A stretch of DNA of 64,000 nucleotides from DASZRZ01 sp963732925 (GCA_963732925.1 CAVTBJ010000012.1:806001-870000), one strand, 5' to 3'. Shown: positions 9,301-18,678, counted from the stretch's first letter. Notes: a model not told the origin generated them from the sequence alone. Numbers and translations are program-made.

Positions 9301-10668
9301 CTAGTTATGGGTAGGTTGCGGAGCCCCTGGGATCTGGTAAACCTCAAGTATTCCATCCTGATTGATTATGGCGAGCAGTGACCCGTCAGGCGAGAGTGCC
9401 ATTCCAGAAAGTTCCTTAATGTTGTGTTTTTTTGCATCCAGAGTGTAAATCCAGCGACGGGCCGCAACATCGAAGACCACAACGCGGTCCATCGAGTAAT
9501 GAGCGGCAATATCAAGAAATCTACTTCCGCCCTTGCCTTTTAGGATTCCAAGAGCAAAGCTTCCGCCACTCATTGAGGCGGGGACTCCGCCTCGAAGTAT
9601 TTCTTTGCTGGGAAAGGTTTCGTCAAACAAAAGCGAGCCCTTCGTGCTAATCACTCCGATCCAAACCCGCACATCAGTGCGTGAATTCTCATATCTAAAC
9701 GCCAGAACTGTTTCATTGTTGATAAATTTCCCTGCACGGCAGTAGCTCTCAGCAGGCTGACACATCGAATGCCAAGGACCGTTGGGAGGCTTCCCGATCT
9801 TCACAATCTGAGCGTCTTCGTAGCCCCGCGCTCCATACGTCCAGAGTTGGACTAGCCCTTGATCGGAAATATCTCCGAACTCATAGAATGAGTCCGGGGC
9901 GATTTTGACAGTCCAGGCTGCAACGATTTGCAGAGATTGGAGGTCAATCCAGTCCAAATGGTCTTTGATCGGCTCCGCGAGGAGCTGCGCCATTGGCATT
10001 CGATCAACTCGTTTGGCGTCCTCCGCCGGTTCGTAGTCCAAAAGAAGATACTTTCCTCCAGAAGAGGGCGTTGCGTACCAGTTATCCTTAACCGCCATTT
10101 GGCCAAGTGACAGGTCAAGTTGCTTCACCAATCCCAACTGAGGCGAGTAGAGAAGTAACTGATCTGGCGCAAAAACGACGAAATTGCCGTCTGTGACTGG
10201 AAGAATTCGTGATCGTGTTGAAGAGACGGGCCACTCCTTTGTGGCCCGCACATGACCTGTATTTTGGTTAACAAATATAGCGTGAAGTCGAAAAGGTAAA
10301 ATTTCATCGTGCTCACCCCGGTGCGGAAGTCCAGTGGGCGTTTCACGAGTTACGAAGCTGAGCACGATTTCACCATTAGCCAGAAAACAGATAGGCTCGA
10401 TACCCAGCGGAATATATACTCCTTCATCTTGAGCGCGTTGTGATGGGGCATAGCCTAATGCCTTTACATTGAGTCCCCAAATTGGCGCGGCGTCTCTTCC
10501 GGTTTTCGCATCGCTCGCTGCCGCACTAGCGGGGGATAAAAAACACCACAAAATTGCCATAAAAGAGATCGACGCCAGCAGGGAGAGCTGTGCCCAGCGG
10601 GAATCTATATGGGTTCGCCGTATCGAGCTGGACAAACGTCCCATTACTGTGGCTGAAATCGAGTCCAT
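9301..10668 (-). CDS. Secreted or anchored beta-propeller-like hypothetical protein
   Basis: About 455 residues. An N-terminal positive stretch and a hydrophobic segment (LSLLASISFMAILWCFL near residues 25-41) form a signal peptide or anchor. The mature part repeats short strand-turn units (YLLLDYEPAED, GMALSPDGSLLAIINQDG) typical of WD40/YVTN-like propellers. I chose the ATG at 10668 because TAGGTG lies 6 bases before it. ATGs at 10683 and 10644 are alternatives. The frame is open to 10914, but the extra N-terminal 82 residues would place the signal internally. Function unknown. Confidence 0.6.
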   Translation of the reverse strand: MDSISATVMGRLSSSIRRTHIDSRWAQLSLLASISFMAILWCFLSPASAAASDAKTGRDAAPIWGLNVKALGYAPSQRAQDEGVYIPLGIEPICFLANGEIVLSFVTRETPTGLPHRGEHDEILPFRLHAIFVNQNTGHVRATKEWPVSSTRSRILPVTDGNFVVFAPDQLLLYSPQLGLVKQLDLSLGQMAVKDNWYATPSSGGKYLLLDYEPAEDAKRVDRMPMAQLLAEPIKDHLDWIDLQSLQIVAAWTVKIAPDSFYEFGDISDQGLVQLWTYGARGYEDAQIVKIGKPPNGPWHSMCQPAESYCRAGKFINNETVLAFRYENSRTDVRVWIGVISTKGSLLFDETFPSKEILRGGVPASMSGGSFALGILKGKGGSRFLDIAAHYSMDRVVVFDVAARRWIYTLDAKKHNIKELSGMALSPDGSLLAIINQDGILEVYQIPGAPQPTHN

Positions 10669-11060
10669 TGCTGCACCTACCATGCGGACATGCAAAGTCA
10701 AATTCCGTGTTGATGAAATCGAAATTACCGTTTCCGATGACGATGGCTTTCGCCCATTAGCGTTCACACGAAGAAATCTAGCAATTTCCACATCCCTTGC
10801 TCCCTGCTGTACCAAAGCGGCTTCGGCAGCGGATCGCTGGTTGATAAAGGCAGCTTCAAACCCCGGCTGATTTTCCGGCAGGAACGGATTAGGTATTGGG
10901 GACGTCAAGCTCAAATACCCGGAACCGGCCAGGCACGCACCAGAAGTGAATTGCAGGAAGGCGTATGTCAGGTGCCTTCATCAAGTCAAATCGGCTCGAA
11001 CATACTATCCTCAAGTCGGAGACTTTCGAAGTCCGTACCAATTTACGGTCAAATCCAATC

Positions 11061-11726
11061 ATGAATTCCGAACTTAGCCAGCAGCTCATCGATCGACTTG
11101 CGGCCATTCCGTACACCGGCGCCATCAGCGATATTCTGGACGAAATGGGCGTGCGCGGCCAGACGCTCCCATCCGAGATTCAGACTCTCGTCCATGAGCA
11201 CACGGTGGCTGGGCGAGCTTTCACGGTACTGGGCGAGCCCACTACGAGCGAGGATCCGGAGATCATCTTCGTTCCATTCCTGCAAATGCTCGGCGCCATC
11301 CAGCCCGGGGACGTCCTGGTGATCCAGCCCAACGACGCAGTTTCTTCCCACATCGGGGAGCTCACCAGCGAGACAGCGAAATATCGCGGAGCCAGGGGAG
11401 CCGTGATCGATGGGGGCGCGCGCGACACCCAGTACATCCAGAACCTCGGGTTTCCCGTGTTCGCGCGCTACCGCAGTCCGCGAGACATTGTCGGCCGCTG
11501 GCGGCTGGTGGACTACAACGTTCCTATCCAGATCGGTGGAACTCCGGTGCGCCCAGGGGATTTTATTGTCGGCGACCGTGATGGCGTGCTGATTCTTCCG
11601 ATCGCAATCAGCGAAGAGGTGATCACCAGGGCAGAAGAGGTGATCCGCACCGAAAACCTGGTGCGGAAAGCCATTCTGGAAGGCATGTTGCCGCTCGACG
11701 CCTACAAGAAATTCGGCAGGTTCTGA
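11061..11726 (+). CDS. RraA-family aldolase-like protein
   Basis: Belongs to the RraA / 4-hydroxy-4-methyl-2-oxoglutarate aldolase family. The active-site loop GAVIDGGARDTQ and the downstream FARYRSPRDIVGRW, GGTPVRPGDFIVGDRDGV blocks are clear. Family members with these residues cleave 4-carboxy-4-hydroxy-2-oxoadipate-type substrates or decarboxylate oxaloacetate; others bind RNase E. With no aromatic-degradation neighbours, the substrate is open. The ATG at 11061 fits the conserved start (NSELSQQLIDRLAAIPYTGAISDILD); an in-frame ATG at 10965 would add 32 residues of no family likeness. Confidence 0.85.
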   Translation: MNSELSQQLIDRLAAIPYTGAISDILDEMGVRGQTLPSEIQTLVHEHTVAGRAFTVLGEPTTSEDPEIIFVPFLQMLGAIQPGDVLVIQPNDAVSSHIGELTSETAKYRGARGAVIDGGARDTQYIQNLGFPVFARYRSPRDIVGRWRLVDYNVPIQIGGTPVRPGDFIVGDRDGVLILPIAISEEVITRAEEVIRTENLVRKAILEGMLPLDAYKKFGRF

Positions 11727-11779
11727 GCACCTTTCAGGCCGTAGACGGAGTATTTGGCATCTCGGCTATATTGGTGTCC

Positions 11780-12418
11780 ATGGCAAACCGCAAGCAGGGC
11801 AAGGTGAAGGTTCTCTCTTCCAAAGTGGCCTACAAGGGGCCGGTCTTTTCGGTCACCACGGATCAGGTGCGAGAGCCCTCGGGCATCCAGGTGCGGCGTG
11901 ACGTGGTACGCCATCAGGGATCGGTGGTGGTGATGGCAGTGGACGACACGCACTCCGAGCCGCGCGTCCTGCTGGCCCGCCAGTACCGCTACGCTGCCGG
12001 AAGGTTTCTGTGGGAGCTGCCGGCAGGACGCATCGACGACGGGGAAGAAGCCCTGGGCGGGGCCAAGCGCGAATTGCAGGAGGAAACCGGCTATAGCGCC
12101 AGCCATTGGAAGCGCGTTTTGTTCTTCTATGCCAGCCCGGGTTTTCTGGATGAATCCATGGCGGTGTATATGGCTCGCGGTCTGCAGCGCGGGACCGCCC
12201 GTCCGGAAGAAGACGAGGTGATCAGCAAGCGTATGTATCCGGTTTCCCAGGCCGCCCGCATGGTGGGGAAGGGCGTTATCCAGGATGCCAAGACAATCAG
12301 TGGCATTTTGTGGCTGGAGCGGGCCTGGCGGGAGGGATCCCTGAACCCGCGTGGGGCCGTTTCGGGCAAAAAGGCCGTGGCTGGCGGCGCCCGTTCGCGG
12401 CTTTCGGAAGGCAGTTGA
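11780..12418 (+). CDS. NUDIX hydrolase, ADP-ribose pyrophosphatase type
   Basis: Hydrolyses a nucleoside diphosphate linked to another moiety, most likely ADP-ribose. The NUDIX box is complete: G-RIDDG-E-(7)-RELQEETG. Upstream VLLARQYRYAAGRFLWELPAG is the arrangement seen in ADP-ribose pyrophosphatases. The C-terminal 30 residues are basic and low in complexity, beyond the catalytic fold. The ATG at 11780 is preferred over the TTG at 11771. A TATATT hexamer ends 7 bases before it and no Shine-Dalgarno sequence is seen, so the message may be leaderless. Confidence 0.88.
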   Translation: MANRKQGKVKVLSSKVAYKGPVFSVTTDQVREPSGIQVRRDVVRHQGSVVVMAVDDTHSEPRVLLARQYRYAAGRFLWELPAGRIDDGEEALGGAKRELQEETGYSASHWKRVLFFYASPGFLDESMAVYMARGLQRGTARPEEDEVISKRMYPVSQAARMVGKGVIQDAKTISGILWLERAWREGSLNPRGAVSGKKAVAGGARSRLSEGS

Positions 12419-12614
12419 CCTGGGTTCGTTCCGCACAGGCGTTACCAACTTGACAACATCTCAACAGAGGCCGGAAAATAAAACAAAGCCGGTCAACAGG
12501 TCCCTATTTCACCCAAGTGGTTGCGGCCCCGTGTCGCTTGGCTTCTCTCAAACCTGCTGAGGCGGTAGGAATCGGCGCGCTGCAAAACGGCGCGTTGCAC
12601 GGAGGAAAGAGTAA
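12419..12614 (+). promoter_or_regulatory. Leader and possible promoter of the cold-shock gene
   Basis: A TTGACA at 12450-12455 is followed 17-19 bases later by an A-rich GAAAATAAAA stretch that could act as a weak -10. This would give a long 5' leader, as known for cspA-type mRNAs. A GGAGGAAAG ribosome site lies at 12601-12609. The leader structure was not modelled. Confidence 0.35.
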
Positions 12615-12833
12615 GTGTCTCGCATTAGAGGAACGGTCAAGTGGTTCAATAACGCCAAGGGCTTTGGATTCATCGGGCGCGATGATGGTCCGGATGTTTT
12701 TGTGCACTACAGCGCCATCACAACGGAAGGCTACAAGAGCCTGCAGGAAGGGGACGCCGTGGAGTTCGAAATCGTTCAGGGTCAGAAGGGTCCACAGGCA
12801 GGCAATGTTACGAAGTTGAGCGCCACAGCTTGA
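12615..12833 (+). CDS. Cold-shock domain protein
   Basis: A 72-residue single OB-fold protein that binds single-stranded RNA/DNA and acts as an RNA chaperone. RNP1 (KGFGFI) and RNP2 (VFVHYSAI) motifs are intact, and VKWFNNAKGFGF is textbook. The start is GTG at 12615, set by the strong GGAGGAAAG site 6 bases upstream. A terminator follows 26 bases after the stop, so it is monocistronic. Confidence 0.96.
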   Translation: MSRIRGTVKWFNNAKGFGFIGRDDGPDVFVHYSAITTEGYKSLQEGDAVEFEIVQGQKGPQAGNVTKLSATA

Positions 12834-12859
12834 AGGAAACGATCATTTCTGCAACCGAG

Positions 12860-12890
12860 ACCCAGCCCGGGCGGCTGGGTTTCGTTTTGT
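12860..12890 (+). terminator. Rho-independent terminator after the cold-shock gene
   Basis: Perfect 8-bp stem ACCCAGCC/GGCTGGGT with a CGGGC loop, followed by TTCGTTTTGT. Confidence 0.85.
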
Positions 12891-12964
12891 CCGGCGCATG
12901 CCAGCGTCGGCCCGCTCTGGGCTGCTAGAATTGCCGCGAATCGCGGCAACCGCCTCCCGAGGAA

Positions 12965-14752
12965 ATGCCGGTGGATAATCGCATTCTGGACAACAAGACG
13001 GTCGCCGCCATTCTCTACGAGACCGCCGACCTGATGGAGGTCGACGAGCAGGATTCGTTCCGCGTGCGCTCGTACCGCCGGGCAGCCGAGGCGCTGGAAG
13101 CGCTTGCGCAGCCGGTCTCAGAGCTGATCTCCGAACCGAAAAAGCTGCTGGAAGTCCCCGGAATCGGCAAGGCCATGTGCGGCCACCTGCAGGAAATCTT
13201 CCGGGAAGGGAAGATGGGACTTCATACGTCCCTGCTGGAAAAATATCGCCCCACGATGCTGGACCTGCTCAAAATTCAGGGGCTTGGTCCGAAGACGATT
13301 GCGCTGTTGTGGAGTGCCCACAAGATTTGTGACGTGGACGGCCTGGAAAAGCTGGCGCGCGAGGGCAAGCTGCGCGAGCTGCCGCGCATGGGAGAAAAGC
13401 AGGAGCAGAAGATCCTGAAAGCCATTGAGGATTACCGGCGCATCTCCGGGCGCTTTCTGCTGGACCAGGCGGAAATCATCGCCGGGAAACTGGCGAACCA
13501 TCTTTCCGGGATGCCAGGGGTCGACAGGATTACTCCCGCAGGGTCGCTGCGGCGGGGACGAGAGACAGTGGGCGATCTGGACGTCCTGGTGACGGGAACC
13601 TGCTGCGGCGATGATGAACAGCGCAGTGCGGTGCTGGAGAAGATCGTGGGCTTTCCCGGCATTGCCACAGTGCTGGCGCGGGGCGAGAACAAAGTGAGCT
13701 TTCGGCTGAGAAACGGGATGCAGGTGGACGTGCGCCTGCTTCCCCCGCAGTCCTATGGAGCTGCGCTGCAGTACTTCACCGGATCCAAATCCCACAACGT
13801 CGCCCTGCGGCAGCGCGCGCTCAAGATGGGCCTGACCCTGAGCGAGTATTCCCTGGCCCGGGTTGAGGACGGCAAGCCCGTGGCCGGGGCAACCGAAGAA
13901 GAAATCTACGGCAGGCTGAAGCTGGACTTTATTCCGCCCGAACTGCGGGAAAACCAGGGCGAGATCGAAGCTGCGGAGAACCATGCGCTGCCGCGGTTGA
14001 TCGAGCTGGAAGATATCCGCGGCGATGTGCACATGCACACCACGGAAACCGATGGCCGCTGCTCCATCGAGGAAATGGCCGAGGCAGCGCGCGCACGCGG
14101 GTATGAATACATGGCGATTACCGACCATTCCAAGAACCTCGCGTTTGCCAATGGACTGGATGACAAGCGCGCGATGGAGCATGTTCAGCGCATCCGCGCT
14201 GCGGATAAAAAAATGGAAGGGATTCGCGTGTTCGCCGGGATCGAAGTCGATATTCTGGCGGACGGCTCGCTCGATCTTTCGGATTCCGTGCTGGCGGAGA
14301 TGGACCTGGTGATTGCCAGTGTGCACTCCCACTTCAACCAGGACGCCTCCGAGATGACGGCAAGGCTGTCGAAAGCCATCGAAAATCACTATGTTTCCAT
14401 TATCGGGCATCCGACAGGACGCATTCTGTTGCGCCGGGATTCCTACTCCTTCGATATGGATAGCGTGCTGGCGACGGCAGCAAGGAACGGGGTGGCAATG
14501 GAACTGAATGCCTATCCCGACCGGCTCGATCTGTGCGACCGGCATTTACGCATGGCGAAGGAACGCGGGGTGAAGATAGTGATCAATACCGACTCGCATC
14601 ATACCTCGCACATGGAGAAGCTCCGCTATGGCGTGCTGCAGGCCCGCCGGGCATGGCTGACTAGCGAGGACGTGCTCAACACATTGCCGGTAGAAGCATT
14701 TGCTAAAGCCATGAAAAGGGACATAAGAAAGACGGCGCGGGCGATACAATGA
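12965..14752 (+). CDS. polX: DNA polymerase/3'-5' exonuclease PolX
   Basis: Bacterial family X polymerase for base-excision repair and gap filling. N-terminal part: 8-kDa-like and helix-hairpin-helix regions (VPGIGKAM, IQGLGPKT). Palm: AGSLRRGRETVGDLDVLV near residue 191 with the Asp-x-Asp metal site. C-terminal PHP domain: DVHMHTTETDGR near residue 352, then ITDHSK, GIEVDI and NTDSHH, which supply metal ligands for the exonuclease. The length of 595 residues is normal. GAGGAA precedes the ATG closely. It stands alone after a terminator. Confidence 0.95.
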   Translation: MPVDNRILDNKTVAAILYETADLMEVDEQDSFRVRSYRRAAEALEALAQPVSELISEPKKLLEVPGIGKAMCGHLQEIFREGKMGLHTSLLEKYRPTMLDLLKIQGLGPKTIALLWSAHKICDVDGLEKLAREGKLRELPRMGEKQEQKILKAIEDYRRISGRFLLDQAEIIAGKLANHLSGMPGVDRITPAGSLRRGRETVGDLDVLVTGTCCGDDEQRSAVLEKIVGFPGIATVLARGENKVSFRLRNGMQVDVRLLPPQSYGAALQYFTGSKSHNVALRQRALKMGLTLSEYSLARVEDGKPVAGATEEEIYGRLKLDFIPPELRENQGEIEAAENHALPRLIELEDIRGDVHMHTTETDGRCSIEEMAEAARARGYEYMAITDHSKNLAFANGLDDKRAMEHVQRIRAADKKMEGIRVFAGIEVDILADGSLDLSDSVLAEMDLVIASVHSHFNQDASEMTARLSKAIENHYVSIIGHPTGRILLRRDSYSFDMDSVLATAARNGVAMELNAYPDRLDLCDRHLRMAKERGVKIVINTDSHHTSHMEKLRYGVLQARRAWLTSEDVLNTLPVEAFAKAMKRDIRKTARAIQ

Positions 14753-14899
14753 GTTTCCGGCGGCGATTTCGTCGTTCCCGGATTCGAGAAGAGCTTCCGG
14801 CAGCATCTTACGTCTCGGGCGGATTTACGCGTGGCGGGTGGATCGCGCCCCGGACAGCAGATCGCGCGCCGGCGAATTTCGAATAAGGCCATTCGAGCT

Positions 14900-15523
14900 A
14901 TGACAGAAGAAAACCAGCCAACGCCCGCAGCCACGGAGTCACGGCAGCCACCGCCGACGCAGCTGGAGTCTCCTGCTCCGGTGAACCCCGGCCGCCTTCT
15001 CGTGGGCGAGGAGATGGACCGTGCCAAGTGGACGATGCCTCCGCCCAAGACAATCGGGTTGGGACTGCTGGTGTTTGTGGTGGTGGCCGCGATTATCTAT
15101 TTGCTGGCAGGGCGGGCGGAACCGGTCGCGGCCGGCACGATTGACAACGTTGCGGTGGCCAGCCCGACGAATAATCAGGTCCTGGTAGCCATCAACGTTA
15201 CCTTCAGGAATATCCTGCCGGAGAAGCCGATCTGGCTGCGCTCGGCATCCGCCCAACTGACGAAGCCGGACGGCGAACAGCTTAAGGATACGGCAGCATC
15301 GTTCGTGGATTTCGGCCGCTATTTTCAGGCCTTTCCGGTGCTGAAGGAACACGCCATCGAGCCTCTGCAGCCGGATATCAAGCTGAATCCGGGTGAGCAG
15401 GTGAGTGGCATGATTATTGTGAGCTTTCCGGTGGACCAGCAGACTTTCGCCCAGCGCAAGGATCTGTCCGTAATTCTCGATATGTACGACCAACTGCCGG
15501 TGACCATCGGCAGCAAGCAATAG
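14900..15523 (+). CDS. Membrane-anchored hypothetical protein
   Basis: A 207-residue protein with a proline-rich cytoplasmic N-terminus, a single transmembrane helix (TIGLGLLVFVVVAAIIYLLAG near residues 50-70), and an extracytoplasmic beta-sandwich-like part (VAINVTFRNIL, GEQVSGMIIVSFP). The pattern resembles proteins that bind or shield ligands at the outer face of the membrane, but no family could be named. The ATG at 14900 is preferred; the in-frame start at 14831 adds a basic stretch inside the polX downstream region. It converges tightly on the YWTD propeller gene (4 bases between stops). Confidence 0.6.
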   Translation: MTEENQPTPAATESRQPPPTQLESPAPVNPGRLLVGEEMDRAKWTMPPPKTIGLGLLVFVVVAAIIYLLAGRAEPVAAGTIDNVAVASPTNNQVLVAINVTFRNILPEKPIWLRSASAQLTKPDGEQLKDTAASFVDFGRYFQAFPVLKEHAIEPLQPDIKLNPGEQVSGMIIVSFPVDQQTFAQRKDLSVILDMYDQLPVTIGSKQ

Positions 15524-15527
15524 GCGT

Positions 15528-16556
15528 TTACCTGGGTATTTCTACATAGGTGATTCCCGTGAGCGGTCCCTGACCGGTGAGCACCTCACGCTTGCCGGAC
15601 CCGTCCAGGTTCGCGCTGTAGATCACGCCTCCGAGATCGGTGAAATACATCCGTCCATGCTGGAGATCGAGTGCCATTCCGATTCCTTCTTTCAAGCCGC
15701 TTACCAGAATCTGCAGATCGCTGCGAGTCTTAGCGTTCGCTCCCTTGCGCCGGTTCATGGGCGCACGGTTCACAGTATTTCCGCGCGGCGGGTCGCCGCG
15801 GTCGGTCCAGTACATCATGTGGTGGGAGAGGTCCAGATCCAGGTCGATCGGTTCCGGCAATCCATCGAACAATACCTCTATATCAGAGCGGTGGGCGGGA
15901 TCTTCGCCTGGGGGAATCTCCAGGCTGGCCCTGCGAATTGTGCCGTCATTGCCGTTTCCCTTTTGCGTCCAGTAAATCTTCCCCTCTGGCAGATCGAGGG
16001 CGATGCCGACGCACCAGTTGCGAGCATCGCGGCGGGCATCTTCGCCCCGAGCGGTCTCGACCAGTGTTTCGATATGGGAACCATCCAGGTTCGAGCGCAT
16101 GATGCGCATGCCCTCGCGGTCCGACCAGTAGAGCTTGCCATGCTCCTGATCGATCTTGAGCTGCTTGGGAGTGAAGGTGCCGCCAGGCGGAACGATCTGT
16201 GTAAGATTGGCGCCATCCAGGTCCGACCGCTCGATTGAGCCATCGTTTTCCTTTACGCGCCCCATGTTGGTCCAGTAGATGTGGTTGGCGGCCACATCCA
16301 CGGCAATTCCGTCCGGACCCTTTTGTCCGGTCTGGAGAACCTTGCGGTCGGAACCATCATGATTTGCGGAAATTACCTCGCCGCCCTTGATGCTGAGATA
16401 GAACAGCCGTCCCGCCCGCTGGTAGGCAACGGATCGGTGGTCATCTCCTCCCGTATGTCGGCGCGGGGCTCCTGCCACCCAGTTGGGGATGAGTAGACAG
16501 GCCGCCATTAGCAACCAGGCTGCGAACAACCGCCGCGGATTGCATAACTTCCTCAT
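15528..16556 (-). CDS. Secreted YWTD-type beta-propeller (LDL-receptor-like repeats)
   Basis: A 342-residue exported protein: signal peptide (RRLFAAWLLMAACLLIP), then at least five repeats centred on an aromatic-W/F-T/S-D-like core (HIYWTNMG, KLYWSDREG, KIYWTQKG, MMYWTDRG, RMYFTDLGG). They are separated by SNLDGSHIE-like turns. This is the six-blade YWTD propeller first known from the LDL receptor; bacterial versions are exported and their ligands are mostly unknown. A GGAGGAAG site precedes the ATG at 16556. Most likely an extracellular binding or lactonase-like protein. Confidence 0.85.
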   Translation of the reverse strand: MRKLCNPRRLFAAWLLMAACLLIPNWVAGAPRRHTGGDDHRSVAYQRAGRLFYLSIKGGEVISANHDGSDRKVLQTGQKGPDGIAVDVAANHIYWTNMGRVKENDGSIERSDLDGANLTQIVPPGGTFTPKQLKIDQEHGKLYWSDREGMRIMRSNLDGSHIETLVETARGEDARRDARNWCVGIALDLPEGKIYWTQKGNGNDGTIRRASLEIPPGEDPAHRSDIEVLFDGLPEPIDLDLDLSHHMMYWTDRGDPPRGNTVNRAPMNRRKGANAKTRSDLQILVSGLKEGIGMALDLQHGRMYFTDLGGVIYSANLDGSGKREVLTGQGPLTGITYVEIPR

Positions 16557-16787
16557 GACTTCCTCCAGCCAGCGGCTGCAGTCTTGTGCAAAGCTCGAAG
16601 CTTGTCAAGCGCTCAGGCGGGAGAATGCAGGGCTCTGTTCCGGGCTCGGGCACGACAGGTAATACGAAAACGAACGGACAATGTACCCGGGTAATGATGG
16701 GCAATTACAGAACTATTACACACGATTCTCGCGCTCCCTTGGTATGGTCTGCGTAGGGACAAAAACAACTCTGTCGATCGAGACCCA

Positions 16788-17692
16788 ATGAGTCTACTGA
16801 AGCACGACCGAACGTTTCGCCAACCCGTGAGCCGGGTGACCACTTTCTTCATGCTGGCCTTTCATGTGGGCGCAGTGGTCGCTCTGTTTATGTTCAGCTG
16901 GAAGGCCCTGACTGCTGGCTATGGCGCTATGGTGGGTTAGCGGCAGTCTGGGAATTGGGATGGGATACCACCGCCTGCTGACTCACCGGGGCTACAAGAC
17001 TTCCAAATTCGTCGAGTATTTCCTGACGCTTTGCGGCACGCTGGCCCTGGAAGGCGGACCGATCTTCTGGGTCGCGACCCACCGGGTTCATCATCAGAAC
17101 ACGGACATCGAAGGGGATCCGCATTCCCCCAACGATGGAGGATTCTGGGCGCACATGGGCTGGATCATCACGGGCAACGCAATGCACAACCAATTAGACG
17201 AGTTGCTGCCCTACGTGCCCGACCTACGCAAAGACCGGTTCCACACCTGGATCAGCCGCTGGCACTGGGTGCCCCTGACCGTGCTGGGATTCGTGATTCT
17301 GGCCGTGGGCGGCTGGCAGTATGTGATGTGGGGAATTTTCATGCGCACCACGATTGGGTTGCATGCCACCTGGCTGGTAAATTCGGCTACGCATATGTGG
17401 GGCTCCCAGCGTTTTCTTACCGGGGACAGCTCCACTAACAGCTTTTGGGTTGCGATTCTGACCTTCGGCGAGGGCTGGCACAACAACCACCACGCGCATC
17501 CGCAGTCCGCCCGCCACGGGCTGGCATGGTACGAAGTGGATATGAACTGGTACGGCATTGCCGACGCTGCGCTGGCTGGGGCTGGCGTGGGATGTGAAAT
17601 TTCCCCGGCTGAAGACCTTCGAAGCCCGCAAACCGGAACTGGCCGTGCCGCAACCCGCGGAAGAACTCGTGGCGGCGGTTTCCGGCGACTAA
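16788..17692 (+). pseudogene. Acyl-CoA/fatty acid desaturase, disrupted by two frameshifts
   Basis: Membrane di-iron desaturase that introduces a double bond into acyl chains. All three histidine boxes are present: HRLLTHR, HRVHHQ and HNNHHAH. The reading frame changes twice. The N-terminus (ATG at 16788, SLLKHDRTFRQPVSRVTTFF) is in one frame and would stop at about 16920. The core is in the next frame from about 16915. The C-terminus (LGLAWDVKFPRLKTFEARK) is in the third frame from about 17560 to the TAA at 17690. Both shifts equal one extra base. It is either a decaying gene or an assembly error. A terminator follows. A second, intact desaturase lies at 21603. Confidence 0.85.
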
Positions 17693-17714
17693 GCGTTCCT
17701 CCCCCGGAGGAAGG

Positions 17715-17750
17715 GCCCGTGAGCTGTGATGCTCGCGGGCTTTTTGTTTG
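17715..17750 (+). terminator. Rho-independent terminator after the desaturase
   Basis: GCCCGTGAGC pairs with GCTCGCGGGC (one G-T wobble) around TGTGAT, followed by TTTTTGTTTG. It shows that the desaturase and the histidine kinase are separate units even though one open frame runs across both. Confidence 0.85.
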
Positions 17751-17778
17751 TGGCCTCGTCTACAATAATGGCCAATCG

Positions 17779-18678
17779 ATGCGCATCGTGTCCCGCAGCA
17801 GAACCGCCGCGTTTTTTATTGTGCTCGGAGCCTGTCTGGTCGGCTTCGCCATTGCCCTGAACGTTACCTGGGTCATCCTGAACTGGCGCGAAGTGGCGCG
17901 CCTGGTGCTGGGGATCATTCTGTTCGGAGCCATCATTGCAGGAATGGTGCTGAACACGATCTTTCTGGTGCGGGAGATCCGGCGCAACGAACAGCAGGAC
18001 AGTTTTCTGAACGCGGTGACGCATGAATTGAAGACGCCCATCGCGTCCATCCGTCTTTATCTGGAGACGCTGCAGCGACGGCAAGTGGATGAAGCCCAAC
18101 GCAAGGAGTTTTATCGCATCATGCTCGAGGACACGGACCGGCTGCTGGGCACCGTGGAGCAGGTGCTGAAAGCGGGGGAGGTACGACATCGCGAGAAACA
18201 GCGGGAAGAGATCGATTTCTCTGCCATTGTGCGTGATTCGGTTGACCTGGCGCGGTTGCGGCACAAGCTTCCGCCAGAGGCTCTGCGCTTCGGCATTGCG
18301 CCCTCAGGCGAAATCATTCTGTTCGGCAGCACGCAGGAGTTGCGCACGGCAGTCGCCAACCTTCTGGATAATGCCGTGAAATATTCCGGGGACGAGGTTG
18401 ACATTGCCGTGGATGTGGTCACTCCCGATATCGACACCGTACTGCTGCGCGTGCGGGACACGGGAATCGGCATCCCGCATTCGGAGCTAAAACGCATCTT
18501 CAAGCGCTTCTATCGGGTGCAGAGCGAGGTGGCCAACAATGTGCGAGGGACCGGACTGGGATTGCTGATTGTTCGCGCGATTGCGCGCCGCCACGGCGGC
18601 GAGGTGTTTGCCGAAAGCCCCGGTGAGGGACACGGGAGCACGTTTACGCTTCGCCTGCCGAGGGTATACCGCGTATGA
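17779..18678 (+). CDS. Sensor histidine kinase
   Basis: Two-component sensor of 299 residues. Two hydrophobic segments (AAFFIVLGACLVGFAIALN and LVLGIILFGAIIAGMVL) enclose almost no periplasmic domain, so it probably senses within the membrane or via a partner. H-box: THELKTPIAS with the phosphorylated His near residue 83. ATPase part: N box NLLDNAVKYSG, G1 DTGIGIPHSEL, F box FKRFYRV, G2 GTGLGLLIV. The open frame extends upstream through the desaturase, but the terminator and a TACAAT box (17761-17766) place the real start at 17779. It overlaps the next gene by ATGA. Confidence 0.9.
   Translation: MRIVSRSRTAAFFIVLGACLVGFAIALNVTWVILNWREVARLVLGIILFGAIIAGMVLNTIFLVREIRRNEQQDSFLNAVTHELKTPIASIRLYLETLQRRQVDEAQRKEFYRIMLEDTDRLLGTVEQVLKAGEVRHREKQREEIDFSAIVRDSVDLARLRHKLPPEALRFGIAPSGEIILFGSTQELRTAVANLLDNAVKYSGDEVDIAVDVVTPDIDTVLLRVRDTGIGIPHSELKRIFKRFYRVQSEVANNVRGTGLGLLIVRAIARRHGGEVFAESPGEGHGSTFTLRLPRVYRV

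Noticed and set aside
13118..14545. A 475-codon minus-strand open frame
   Set aside because: Antisense to polX, which carries all expected motifs.
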